Of a DNA stretch of 32,356 bases, positions 10,476 to 21,486 are shown one piece after another. The translations under genes were made by a program, and so were the position numbers. This DNA comes from Bigelowiella natans CCMP2755 (taxonomy: Eukaryota > Cercozoa > Chlorarachniophyceae), in the NCBI GenBank assembly GCA_000320545.1, contig ADNK01002868.1, positions 1 to 32,356 of the forward strand, given 5' to 3'. Position 1 is the first letter of the stretch. Every line of letters begins with the position of its first letter. Below the pieces are notes generated by a model. The model was not told where the DNA came from. It ran no database searches and was given only the letters and a program-made list of their open reading frames with translations.

Positions 10476-13400
10476 TCATTTGTCATAGTGCACATTGTCG
10501 TGAATGAAGTCGTCAAATTGTCTCCAAGTAGTTGTAAGACTTCGCTGTATTTCGGCCTAATAGTGTATATGTAATCTCAGAAATTAAAAGTAACGTGAAC
10601 GGAGAAGAGTGACCCGAAAAGACTTCTCCGCAAGTTCAGGTGTCTTCAAAGGGTAGAATAACATTTAGACTTGAAAGAATAGAACACGATGAAAACGGAT
10701 AAAATGTAGAAACTGACCAGATGTAATGAGAGCTTCTCTCGAACATAGTCTAAATCTGAAGTGTAGCGCAGCTGAGGCATATTTGAAGGCATGGTAGCTT
10801 CCAATAGATTCAACAGCTTTGGAGCGTTGGAACGGACGGTGAGATATGCCCTTACGCAAAATGCTTTGAACTCTTGAAAGCTCTGTACAGAAATTGCCAT
10901 TTTTCATCAACCAGAAAACAATAAATGGAAGAACGATCTTATCGCCATTGCAGAACCTTGTCTTTCTTCCACTTGGATCCACCCATCGGATACGCCATCG
11001 CAGGTGTGAGTAGGAAGGCCTCTCTGCAATGAGGGAGGCGTTTATATATATGTTGATCCCACAATTTAAATATTGCTTCAATGAAAATTTGAAAGATTTA
11101 TGTTGCTCTCAAAGTAGCAGAAAACCAAGCTTTATGCTTTCATACCGTTCTCTCTTTATTCCCCATTTTGACTTGAAATGCCCCAGAAAGTTTCCAAAGT
11201 CGATGTGAAATAAGCAACCGTCCGACTTCACCATGACGTTGTCGCTGTGTCGGTCTCCGATTCCAAGAATATAGGAAGCAACGCAATACCCAGCAAGCGA
11301 GCGCTGGTAATTAGATAAGGCCTGCTTAAGCTCCTCTGGGCGTGCATTTTTCTCTTCCAAAAACCTCTTGATCACGTGTTGCCGGAATGCGCCAACGCGA
11401 CCGCCATATTCTCGCTGTATTGAGCCCTTCGTCATGGCATCTTCCACTACCTTCAAATAGAGTGCTATTTAGACACAAAGTCTAATGTTAGTGCCAGCAA
11501 GGTCGAAAATGCACCTGTATGAAGCCCATTCCTCCCTGTCGATTGGGCCCTTCTGTTGCTATACACTCGTAGGTGCGTAATCGAAGATCCAACCCATTTT
11601 CCAACCATATCTGAGGAGGGAAACCATTTTAGAACATACCGATGATTCGGCATGTTTGAAACGCATCGAAGGCACGAACCCTGTCCATGAGCTTCAAAAC
11701 CTGTACCGTGAGCATATCCTGACGACTAAGTAGCAATGCATATAAAGGTCACTAATATTATCGTCTCGGTTTCTCCAAGTCAGCATAGTTTAAATTGAAT
11801 GCTTCGTAGCTTACATATCATCCCCTGCTTTGAAAATGACTCTGATAGGCTTCATATCAGCATCACATAATCCGCTATGGGTGCCCCGCCGATTGCCGTT
11901 TCGAGAACGCATTTGCTGTACATAGTGCATCGACTCTCCATGACTGCTCCTTGCCTGTATCTCCGAAGTGAAGCTATCTTGCAGTACTGACTCGGTACTT
12001 TGCATATGGCGTGTTGAAGAAGGCGCAGATGCATAATTTAGAGGGGGGCGAGGTGCTGGGGAGGGTGAACGCGATGCTCTCATCGTTTCTGTCAGCGAAG
12101 AAGATGAATCTGGGGCTGGGGCATCATGGAACCCTTTCAACTTGATTTCTGCACTACTATCAGCTCGTCGCACGTGTCGATCGGGCTGCTCACAAACAAG
12201 CCATAGAGGAGTCTTCTTGGAGCTCATGAACCTAACGGATACATTAACAATAATTTGTTTAACACAGCGTCGAAGCCGGAACTAGGGAACTATGGGAATT
12301 TTGCCCTCGATGCTTCTATTACTTGCACTTTGCTAGACGAAATTTTCCTATGTGAATGCGAGGGTCATAGGGCAGAGCTACAGACCTACTCCATAGGAAA
12401 TCAACATCGTGATAGATACCAGAAGTTACAACAGATAATGTATTTGCTGAATCCTTTACCTTCCCGGAATTGTCTCAAGAATATCATTGCATCCTGACAG
12501 TGCTTCACGGAGCTTGCGCCTCAACTCAGAATCAGTATGTTCCCCTTTATCTCTACAAGACGATGAATTCAATGATTAAATGGCAGTTTTTATTGACAAG
12601 CCACACTCAGCATGCTTTGTGTAATATTGCAGTGAATAATGTGATTAATGTGATCGGGGGATTTTTGTTAAAACGTAGCTGACCTCATCTTCGATATTGC
12701 TACAGCGATGTACGCAAGGTGATGGAACACTCGCATAGACATATCTAAATTCGTTCGCAGCGTTCCACAACGAGATAACAATGCCTAGTGCATATCCACT
12801 CCCATCAAACCAACAATCAGAAAGAAATGCTGAATCACGTGTTACGTTGAGGAGTATTGAACTTCGATACTTGACCGTTGGATCAGAGAGGAAAGCACGC
12901 AGGTGCCAGGCCAAAAAGAACCCGACCTTGTTCAAATTAAAACCACCACATCAATTGAATTTATCGGGTAATCTGAGAAGGCACGTTACTTGCGAAGGAT
13001 TTTTGGTGGCTCTCTCCAACAAGAAACCGGCCAGCGGGCTCCAATGGTGGTTCTCAGACTGGAAAGCAAATGAGATATATTATTCAATTGAAAAACTTTC
13101 AGGACCATGTTCACTTGTTCGCATGATCTCATACCTGAGCGGCCATGATCAACTGAGGCAGGTATTGCGTGATCTCGCTATCGTCGAGGTAAGTCTCTAG
13201 GCAGCGAACAGCGTAACATCTAGTCATATAGTTTGAGAAACGGCCAAGAAGCAGAGGAAGAATGTGTAACATCTCTTCCGGGGGCGCCCATCGTGTAAGA
13301 CATTCTACTACTGCCTCACGCGACCGCTTATAGTCGCACCAGTCTATCAGGGACAACACCCGTGGGAGGGCAGTCGAGTCGTTCTGCATTGACCATTTTG

Positions 13401-16400
13401 CTGCCATCAATGTTGCCTGGAATGAGAGGAGGGTTTCTTAATTTTCAAGTGCAATGAATTCAGTTGGTCTATATATTGAAAGCAGCACCCTTTCTGCATG
13501 GGAGGGCTGCTCCATCGGATCCATCATTAGCTGTTCGAAACGGGAGGTGTGCTCATTGGTTCTTCTTGTCCAGAACCTTGTGCTGTTTTGCGAACTTACG
13601 CTAACGCTACTGCTTATCCGTAGAGTTCTAGTAAAATAAATTACATCATCCTCGGGTTCATTGTACCTGTCAAAACTGTTGACACAATATCTCATTTACC
13701 CTTTATTCTTTAAATTTATTCCACGTAAACTCAGCGTAAAAGGTACCTATTGCTTCCTGTATTCGCTAATCGTTCTAAATTTGTCTCGGAGGATGAGCGT
13801 AGGCGCTGATGTCCACCAAAACGAGAAAGCCCTTGTTTGCTGATTCTGGCCTTTGCAATCACTTTACCAATGTCGTTTAAATCCTGAAGGTGGAGCTGGC
13901 AAAAGGCGGGCCTATTATACTTTGGGAAAGATAGATGGAGAGAGATTGTATTGCTTTTCAACGGATAGGTGGACGCTTTCAAACTCATAGTCGCGGTCGG
14001 AGGCTTGTTCACAACAAAGCTAAATATATCAGGGAGAGGCCAGCCCATGCTTTCTCCCATCGCAGCCCCGCTCTTAGAACCACTTGAGCTGGAAGAATGA
14101 TGGATAACTTGTGCACTATCTTCTCTCACATTTCCTAGATACGCTAGCTCAAGCCACGATGCCATGTAAGACCTATGATTCAACCACGCAATCAGAATAT
14201 GCTCCCCTTGTTCCTCGTAATATACTGTGGATGTACCCGACTTTCTGGGACCGCTTCGCCTCTGATTTAAGCTTCTTCTGAAGCTTTTTATTTTTTTTCT
14301 TATTTTTTCGTTTGTTTTTATCGTCATTTCCTACTAAATTTCCGGACACCGACCTTGAGCTACCGAGTATACTTGGCTCCTCGTCGGCCCAGTCATCGTT
14401 TCCTGCTTCTTCGTCCTCATCATCTTCTACTGACGGCATAGCTGACAGTATATGTTTAAGAGAGAGCATTCGTAACAAAATGTCGCCTTGGAGGATGGAA
14501 CCATCGAGATTTATAAGTGGAATTGTCCCCTGGGATACAAAACAGAATTTAAGAAGCTTCCTAGAAAATGAGAATAGGTTATTCATGATTTACATATGCC
14601 ACAACAGTTTCCTGGAACGAAGCCGGAAGTCCGTTTGATTTCAGGGTTTCTTTAGATCTCTTTCCCCTTTTGCGCATCATTAATGACGCTGCTATCGAGG
14701 AAGATGTGCTAGGCTGGATTGACGATGAAGAGAAGAACTTCGATGACAGTCCAACACTTCTACTCGGTGCTAAATTACCTTGTAATAAGGCGTGCATCTT
14801 GTCATTTTTTTAACGTTACGTAACTCTTCCAAATGGATGGTTCGTGCGGTTAGTGATGGTACCTCTTGGCGGGGCGATACTTCCTTGGGAGAGAGTTCCG
14901 TGGGATGTTAGGTCACTATCATCGTTCTCGCCATCAATTCGGCAGAGGAAAACTGCCAAACGTGCGTTTGGAGGAATATGCTTGAGATGCAGACTTCTAT
15001 GTAGAGCCACGGTTGGTTGAGAATGCCCAGAAAGTGTGAAGTACCATCGGGGAAAAGTAGAGATACACTGAGAGCTAGGAGTCTTCCAACTCGTATACTT
15101 GCGTCCTGTACGAAAGGGTAAAAAAAATGTATTGGGATGATGTGGAACTGGCATTAGAGGACATGTCGGGTTGAGAATTGAGGGCTACCATGATTTCCGA
15201 TCACTACTAGCGAGCGGATCCGCATACGGGAGGCGTCACTGAACAGTCCATCTCTGCCAGCAGAATACCCTTGCCTAGATAATACTGTTGTGTCCGAGAT
15301 ATGCGATCCAACTACAGCAGAGTCCCAGCTCACACTTGCATTCTCACTGCCATTACTGCCAGCAGACAGTGGCGGCGCTCCCGATGATATTTGAGACATT
15401 GTCGGTGTAATTAATTGATCAACTCCGTTCACCTTTACCTATAAGCAAGACCAAATATAATAATCCTTTTATATTTTTTAGCGTACTTATTGTTCACAGT
15501 CCAATAATCAATCTTTCATTTCTTGCTCTTACCGAAAACGCCTGGTTCAATAACCACTTATTCACTTTGCTGTCGCTATCTACCCTGGGAGGCGATCGTT
15601 CATGTGGAAGACTGCTTCGCCATCGCCACATTCCAAATGGAGTGCTTCTTGGACTCTTATTCCGGCGAGGAGGTGGAGGTGCAATGGTACCGCTTTTGCT
15701 TGAATTACTTGGCCTTGATGAATTCACTGGCGTTGATGAAGGCCTTGATTGAGCCGATACCATGCCTTCCATTGCTCCAAGAACGCCATTCGGCCTAGGG
15801 GAGTCCTTCCGAGGCCTCGCATATACCACAGCATGGAGGTGCGGCTGACTTTGCTTTGTTGGTGTTGGAGTTTGCTGTTTTGGACGCAATATTCTATCGT
15901 GGCTTTTTTGAGGGTTCTTCTCGAATGTAAACGAATCGGTAATTGAAGAATATTTGTAGGGTCTCTTCGAGGGCGGATTTGTGGCCTTAGGTTTGCTTGT
16001 TTTTGATGGCGGTCGTACTTTCTTAGGAGAAACGCTTCTGCTCTTTTGGTCGCTCATCCTTCGTATCAATTTTTGGACCTTCGAAGACGATCTATGCAAC
16101 TTCAAAGGGCTACCAGTTTTCTTCCCTTTAGTTTTTGTACGGCTATTGGTATTTCGTTCCTTGCTCCGACTGCGTGATGAGTTTTCCCCAAACACAGAGC
16201 TATCAACTTCCTGTTTTGTATTTGATGCTGAATTTCGAATGTTCACTGGGGAGCTTGCACCCCTAGGATCCTTATTTCGTGCATTTGACTCAATTTTCTT
16301 TATTAGATTTGTAATCCGCGTCATCTGGGTGGGCTTGGAGGTAGGAGACGAGTGACGTCTAGATTGATTATTGCCTCCTGCTTGATTCGTCTTAATAGAT

Positions 16401-17993
16401 ATCTTTAGTCCAGGGCCCCTCTGAATCGTAAATACGATTGAAAGTTTAGTTTGTGGTATGATTAATTAAAATTATGTACTCGAACCTTCCTCTCTTTTCG
16501 AGGCGGACGAGGGGGGACAGCAACGGTTTTTGAATGAGAACGGCCTACGAAGCTTTCGGTATCTGTGTTTTTCTCTAAAGTTTGAATTGTTCTATTAGGT
16601 CGTGGACTTAATTTTAATCGAGGTGGGGACTTCTTTTTCAAATTTCGATTTGGAACGCGCTTTGGCGGTGCTGGCGGAGATAGAGGCGGTGGAGTGACTT
16701 TTGGCTCGATTGAGAATATTTTCAATGGGTTTGTAGAATCCGATCGATCCTTCAAAGTAATAGTTGTATTTTTCCAGGGCAGGTGGGAAGCACAGGAGCT
16801 ATTGTAATTGCTTACCTTGCTTGCTATAGAAGTTGAAACTTCCATCACCACGAACTCAATAGGCTCCTTGTGTCTTAGTGACTCTCGTACATACTAGATA
16901 TTGATGAAGAATCTGAAACCAAGAAGTAATAGAATAGATTCGGTGAGCCTTACTCTTGATTTAAAGATTTCGGTGTCACAGAAAAGATAGTCCTCTCTGC
17001 CTGCAACCTTTATGAAGGGAAATGTTTCAAACATTTTGAGTCTACAGAAATAGATTGATAAAACCCTTAAAGCAAATTGATCAGCATTTTCCCACAGATC
17101 TTCTTCCTCAACTGGAGAGCTTCCTTCAATACGTTGACTGCGTATATGCACAATTTCAGGAAAAATATATTCGAAAACACAGGTTTAGACCGACCTTTTC
17201 TGCATAGATTTACACTTTTTGCAAAGCTGCCCTATCACGTCTCTAATCTGGTGATTACTTTCAAAGACGATCGCAGTTTTCGTGATTGGGAGCGACAATC
17301 TGACGCCTTTGATGCTCTTTGGAAGCCATACTGTACACCAGTATCGAGTCGCCTTGCTCTCATTTGTTGGTAATGGAAGCTTCTTAGCCAGCGTGGTGCT
17401 GTAGTGTGTTTTTTAGTTTTTTAGTATTAAGTCTCGTTAATCATGATATGAAATCTATCCGAAAACCAAAATAGACGACCCAGACACCTTATTCTAAGAT
17501 TTGTAGGTTGAGGAGTTTCCGCGGATGGAATATTTCTAATTTTAACGAGCAACGATTATAATGGTATTGCTGTTCGGTAAAATAACTCCTTTTGTTTTTG
17601 CCACCTTTCGAATATTTTTAGAAAGCGATCCAATTTCGGATCATCGAGAATAACAGCCTCGTCTGGTGTTAACATAAATAAAAGCATAAATTGATATCAT
17701 TTGCCCATTGTTCTCTTTTCGTACCTTGCTGAGAAAAGAATGGAGGCACATCTGGGGCCAGAAGGCTATCATTTTGTGACCGCTGAGGTTGCAGCTGCTT
17801 CGTCGCAGATTGCAAATTAGCCTAGAATTTGGATTCATTAGAAAACATCACAGAACATATGCACCTATTAGGGCTAAGATGTCTTTACCTCAACCGAGCG
17901 GCGGGTTCTTCTGGTAGGTATCGGTGGTGCGAGCCCCTTTTCAACTTTACGATGTTTGCCTTTTGGTGTAGAAGTTTTGATCATCTTTGTCAT
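10476..17993 (-). CDS. Class I-like phosphoinositide 3-kinase catalytic protein
   Basis: The exons (minus) are 17889-17993, 17725-17821, 17605-17662, 17216-17398, 16954-17137, 16816-16893, 16486-16749, 15533-16420, 15189-15438, 14863-15105, 14594-14769, two exons between 14529 and 13747 (junction unresolved near 14170-14390), 13489-13666, 13135-13416, 12990-13058, 12846-12926, 12684-12784, 12460-12552, 11815-12231, 11680-11725, 11515-11610, 11146-11450, 10957-11023, 10718-10882, 10614-10643 and 10476-10556. All other joins keep phase; the product is about 1,700 residues, against about 1,050-1,100 for p110. In order: Ras-binding domain (about 87-235, FIKVAGREDYLF), basic Pro-rich linker (236-612), C2 (about 615-1056, LKHIPPNARLAVFL), helical domain (about 1057-1324, RCYAVRCLETYLDD), kinase (about 1325-1726). 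The kinase has IFKAGDDIRQDMLTVQ, GIGDRHSDN, HIDFG and activation loop KSKWGIKRER. The basic KxKxGxKRER loop is the class I signature for PI(4,5)P2. No adaptor-binding, PX or C-terminal C2 domain was seen. It would make PIP3 at membranes, probably under Ras control. Confidence 0.88.
15533..16749 (-). other. Basic, proline-rich linker between RBD and C2 of the PI3K
   Basis: Exons 16486-16749 and 15533-16420 (in phase, both phase 0) encode about 384 residues inserted where p110 proteins have a short RBD-C2 linker. The sequence is Ser/Lys/Arg/Pro-rich with SH3-ligand-like motifs (VAVPPRPPRKER, PPPLSPPAPPKR, APPPPRRNKSP) and RS-type stretches (SRSRSKERNTNSRTKTKGKK). It is probably disordered. Recruitment by SH3-type or acidic partners, or binding to acidic membranes, is inference. 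Confidence 0.75.
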
Positions 17994-18754
17994 CGCGCTA
18001 CGGCGAAGTTGAAGTCGTATTGTGAGCTCAGCTCTCTTTAGGTTTACCACTGCAGCTTTGAAATGGCTTTCATATTATATTTCAAGGTTTGGATTTAGAT
18101 ATTAGTAGATCTAAATTACAACACACAAGTTCTAAGCATCTATTTGTTGAATCATACAGTGTGCAGCCTAGGTAACCTGTCAGCATCACAAGATGCAGCA
18201 CTAAGCAGCTCTAAGCTTGTCGATATATCCCTTGCTACATCTGTTGTCATTTAGCAACGGTTTCATTATTCAAAGAGCCATATAATTCAGATATACTTTA
18301 CGATACTCTTTATACAAACGTTAGAAAACATATTTCCACGCATATGTAAAATCAGCTCATTGATGAAGAAGAACAACCCTAAAAACGCAATTTGTACGGT
18401 TCTGATAAACTACCTTCGAGATCCGACCGTCGAACAGATATCATTCTTTACCGAATTTGGATTTGGCAACACTTGTAGATCTTTTGGCGACTCTGCCCCC
18501 TGCGGCAGTGGGATGTTTATTCTGCAAGCAGGTGCCCTTTGGAGGGCGCCATCCAGCTACCTAATTATTGTTGACAAAATGACGTTCAAATGCATGTCGT
18601 ATAACCGAAACCAAAGGCGTTTTCTTCAAGCAACACATGATTCGTTTCTTCGTGACCAAATGAAGTAAATAAGAGCTTTTTTTACCTGCGACTTCACAAT
18701 GGCGACAAAAGCTGTCACCGTGCTTTCGCAGAGACCATCTGTGGGGCAATCACG
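17994..18754. promoter_or_regulatory. Shared divergent intergenic region (PI3K / ankyrin array)
   Basis: These 761 bases lie between the proposed start codons of the PI3K gene (minus) and the ankyrin-array gene (plus), so they should contain both promoters. The DNA is AT-rich, with TATAATTCAGATATAC near 18281, but no motif can be assigned with confidence. The PI3K frame stays open for about 19 codons upstream of its chosen ATG, so its start could be earlier. Confidence 0.4.
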
Positions 18755-19020
18755 ATGTCGTCCGACACCTCCAGCACCATCTTCAAAGCAATACACAGCA
18801 ACGACGTTCCCTGTCTGAAGCGTTTGGTTTTGGAGAACGCAAATATTGAGGAGTGCGGTTGTGACGGTGGGTAGCAAGCTGCAGCGTTGACATTGTCGTG
18901 GCAGTAGTTGGAGTGCTGAGTGATTTGTGACACGTGTGGTGTTGGTGTTTGATTGACATTTGGTTGACATTAGCAGCAGCAGCTGCGGCAGCTGCACTTG
19001 TAGTAGTAGTTGTTGTTGTG

Positions 19021-19054
<34 letters not shown>

Positions 19055-21486
19055 AAAGTAGTAGTTTTTACCAAAAATAATGAGTCGCTTCGCAAAGGCA
19101 TTGATGTAAGTTGTGGCAGAACGAGTAATGAACAACTCCGAAAGGAGATTTTGCCAACATTTGGAAGATGACATTGGTCATTGTTGACATGCAAACATGT
19201 GGTCATTTTGCTATAAGGTGATACTCCGTTGATCGCTGGTTCCAAAAGCGGTCATTTGGAGATCGTAAAGTACCTGGTTGACATGAAGGCAAACATTGAG
19301 GCGAAAGATAACAACGGTGGGTACAAATACTAGCATTAAGACAGCATTTGTTGAATATGTTACATAAATTATAACAATTTCAATGCAATATATTAGGTGA
19401 TACTCCGTTGATTTGGGGTTCCTTTAAGGGTCATTTGGAGATCGTAAAGTACCTGGTTGACATAAAGGCAAACATTGAGGCGAAAGACAACAACGGTGGG
19501 TACAAATACTAGCATTAAGACAGCATTTGTTGAATATGTTACATAAATTATAACAATTTCAATGCAATATATTAGGTAATACTCCGTTGTTTTGGGGTTC
19601 CTTTAAGGGTCATTTGGAGATCGTAAAGTACCTGGTTGACATGAAGGCAAACATTAAGGCGAAAGATAACAAGGGTGGGTACCAATACTAGCATTAAGAC
19701 AGCATTTGTTGAATATGTTACATAAATTATAACATTTTCAATGCAATATATTAGGTGATACTCCGTTGATTTGGGGTTCCTTTAAGGGTCATTTTGAGAT
19801 CGTAAAGTACCTGGTTGACATGAAGGCAAACATTGAGGCGGAAAACGAACATGGTGGGTACCAATACTAGCATTGAGAAAGCAATTGTAAAACATGTTAC
19901 ATCATTTGAAACGATATCATTACAATGCATTAGGTGAGACTCCGTTGATCGTGGGTTGCAGGAATGATCATTTTGAGATCGTAAAGTACCTGGTTAACAT
20001 GAAGGCAAACATTGAGGCGAAAGATAATTGTGGTGAGTACCAATACTAGCATTGAGACAGCAGTTGTAGAAGATGTTACATCATTTGAAACAATTTCAAT
20101 GCAATATATTAGGTGGTACTCCGTTGATCGTGGGTTGCTATATGGGTCATTTTGAGATCGTAAAGTACCTGGTTGACATAAAGGCAAATATTGAGGCAAG
20201 CACCGATTATGGTGGGTACCAATACTATAGCATTGAGACAGCAGTTGTAGAATGTGTTACATGATTCATTGTGACATTTTCAATACAATATATTAGGTCA
20301 GACTCCGTTGATCGGGGGATGCTATGAAGGTCATTTGGAGATCGTAAAGTACCTGGTTGACATGAAGGCAAACATTGAGGCGAAAGACAACATCGGTGAG
20401 TACCAATACTAGCATTGAGACAGCAGTTGGAGAAGATGTTACATCATTTGAAACGATTTTAATACAATATGTTAGGCAATACTCCGTTGATCGCGGGTTG
20501 CTATGAAGGTCATTTGGAGATCGTAAAGTACCTGGTTGACATAAAGGCAAATATTGAGGCAAGCACCGATTATGGTGGGTACCAATACTAGCATTGAGAC
20601 AGCAGTTGTAGAATATGTTTCATTATTTGAAACGATTTCGATACAATATATTAGATGAGACTCCGTTGGTTTGGGCTTCCAAAAAGGGTCATTTGGAGAT
20701 CGTAAAGTACCTGGTTGACATGAAGGCAAACATTGAGGCAAGCACCAATCATGGTGGGTACCAATACTATAGCATTGAGACAGCAGTTGTAGAATATGTT
20801 GCATGGTTTATTATAACATTTTCAATACAATGTGTTAGGTCAGACTGTGTTGATCGTGGGATGCTATGAAGGTCATTTGGAGATCGTAAAGTACCTGGTT
20901 GACATGAAGGCAAACATTGAGGCGAAAGACAACATCGGTGGGTACCAATACTAGCATTGAGACAGCAGTTGGAGAAGATGTTACATCATTTGAAACGATT
21001 TTAATACAATATGTTAGGCAATACTCCGTTGATTTGGGGTTCCTTTGGGGGTCATTTGGAGATCGTAAAGTACCTGGTTGACATGAAGGCAAACATTGAG
21101 GCGAAAGGCCACGACGGTGGGTGCCAATACTAGCATTGCGACAGCAGTTGTAGAAGATGTTTCATCATTTTAAACGATTTAAATGCAATGCATTAGGCAA
21201 TACTCCGTTGATCGTGGGTTCCAAAGAGGGTCATTTGGAGATGGTAATGTACCTGGTTGACATGAAGGCAAGTGTTGAGGCCAAGAACAGAAATGGGAAA
21301 ACTCCCTATGACTTGACAAGCGATGATGAACTTAAAAGCTTCATCGAGCATTGTTGCATTGAGCGATGGATCCAGGTGTTCAACAGAGACTTGAGGAATT
21401 TGTACTTCTTGAGCACGGAATTGAAGCGGGGGCTGGGGGCAGAAGTCGTCACCATCAACTCACAAAAGCGGAAGCGGTCGCCATGA
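18755..21486 (+). CDS. Modular ankyrin-repeat protein, 13 exons
   Basis: Exon 1 is 18755-18866. Eleven 99-nt exons follow at 19218-19316, 19397-19495, 19576-19674, 19755-19853, 19934-20032, 20113-20211, 20297-20395, 20476-20574, 20655-20753, 20839-20937 and 21018-21116. The last exon is 21197-21486. The product is 496 residues. Exon 1 (MSSDTSSTIFKAIHSNDVPC onward) is an N-terminal capping half-repeat. Each 99-nt exon is exactly one ankyrin repeat of the type GDTPLI.GS..GHLEIVKYL then VDMKANIEAKDNNG. Every intron splits the repeat's first codon (a Gly in all but the ninth unit) after its first base, so all internal exons are symmetric 1-1. The last exon ends in a non-ankyrin tail finishing KRKRSP, a possible nuclear signal. 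There are twelve tandem repeats after the cap and no enzymatic domain, so a binding or scaffold role is inferred. Introns have GTGGGT or GTGAGT donors and TTAG acceptors; the ordinary 80-nt introns carry an early in-frame stop if retained. Confidence 0.92.
19000..19054. repeat. (TAG)n trinucleotide tract in intron 1
   Basis: A GTA/TAG triplet run, interrupted by GTT triplets, lies in the first intron (18867-19217) of the ankyrin-array gene. This intron does not resemble the 80-nt introns that follow. Confidence 0.9.
19218..21295 (+). repeat. Tandem array of 12 exon-intron units, period 179/184 bp
   Basis: Unit starts are 19218, 19397, 19576, 19755, 19934, 20113, 20297, 20476, 20655, 20839, 21018 and 21197. 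Spacing is 179 bp except after the sixth and ninth units, where it is 184. Each unit is one 99-nt ankyrin exon plus an 80- or 85-nt intron; the intron text (GTGGGTACCAATACTAGCAT onward) is as conserved as the exon. The last unit lacks the intron and runs into the C-terminal tail. Identity of introns as well as exons shows duplication of whole units, not convergent protein repeats. Confidence 0.97.

Noticed and set aside
10584-10613. Short PI3K C-terminus ending RVTLLRSRYF then stop
   Set aside because: Splicing at CGG-GTCACT to 10556 replaces it with RSLTTTWRQFDDFIHDN, which matches the conserved C-terminal helix of PI3-kinases.
18360-18668. 102-residue plus-strand open frame upstream of the ankyrin array
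   Set aside because: No recognisable domain and no phase-compatible join to exon 1, which has its own good start codon; probably intergenic chance frame.
19218-21295. CRISPR-like or satellite array
   Set aside because: The regular 179-bp spacing is fully explained by coding ankyrin exons plus introns; there are no short repeats with unique spacers.
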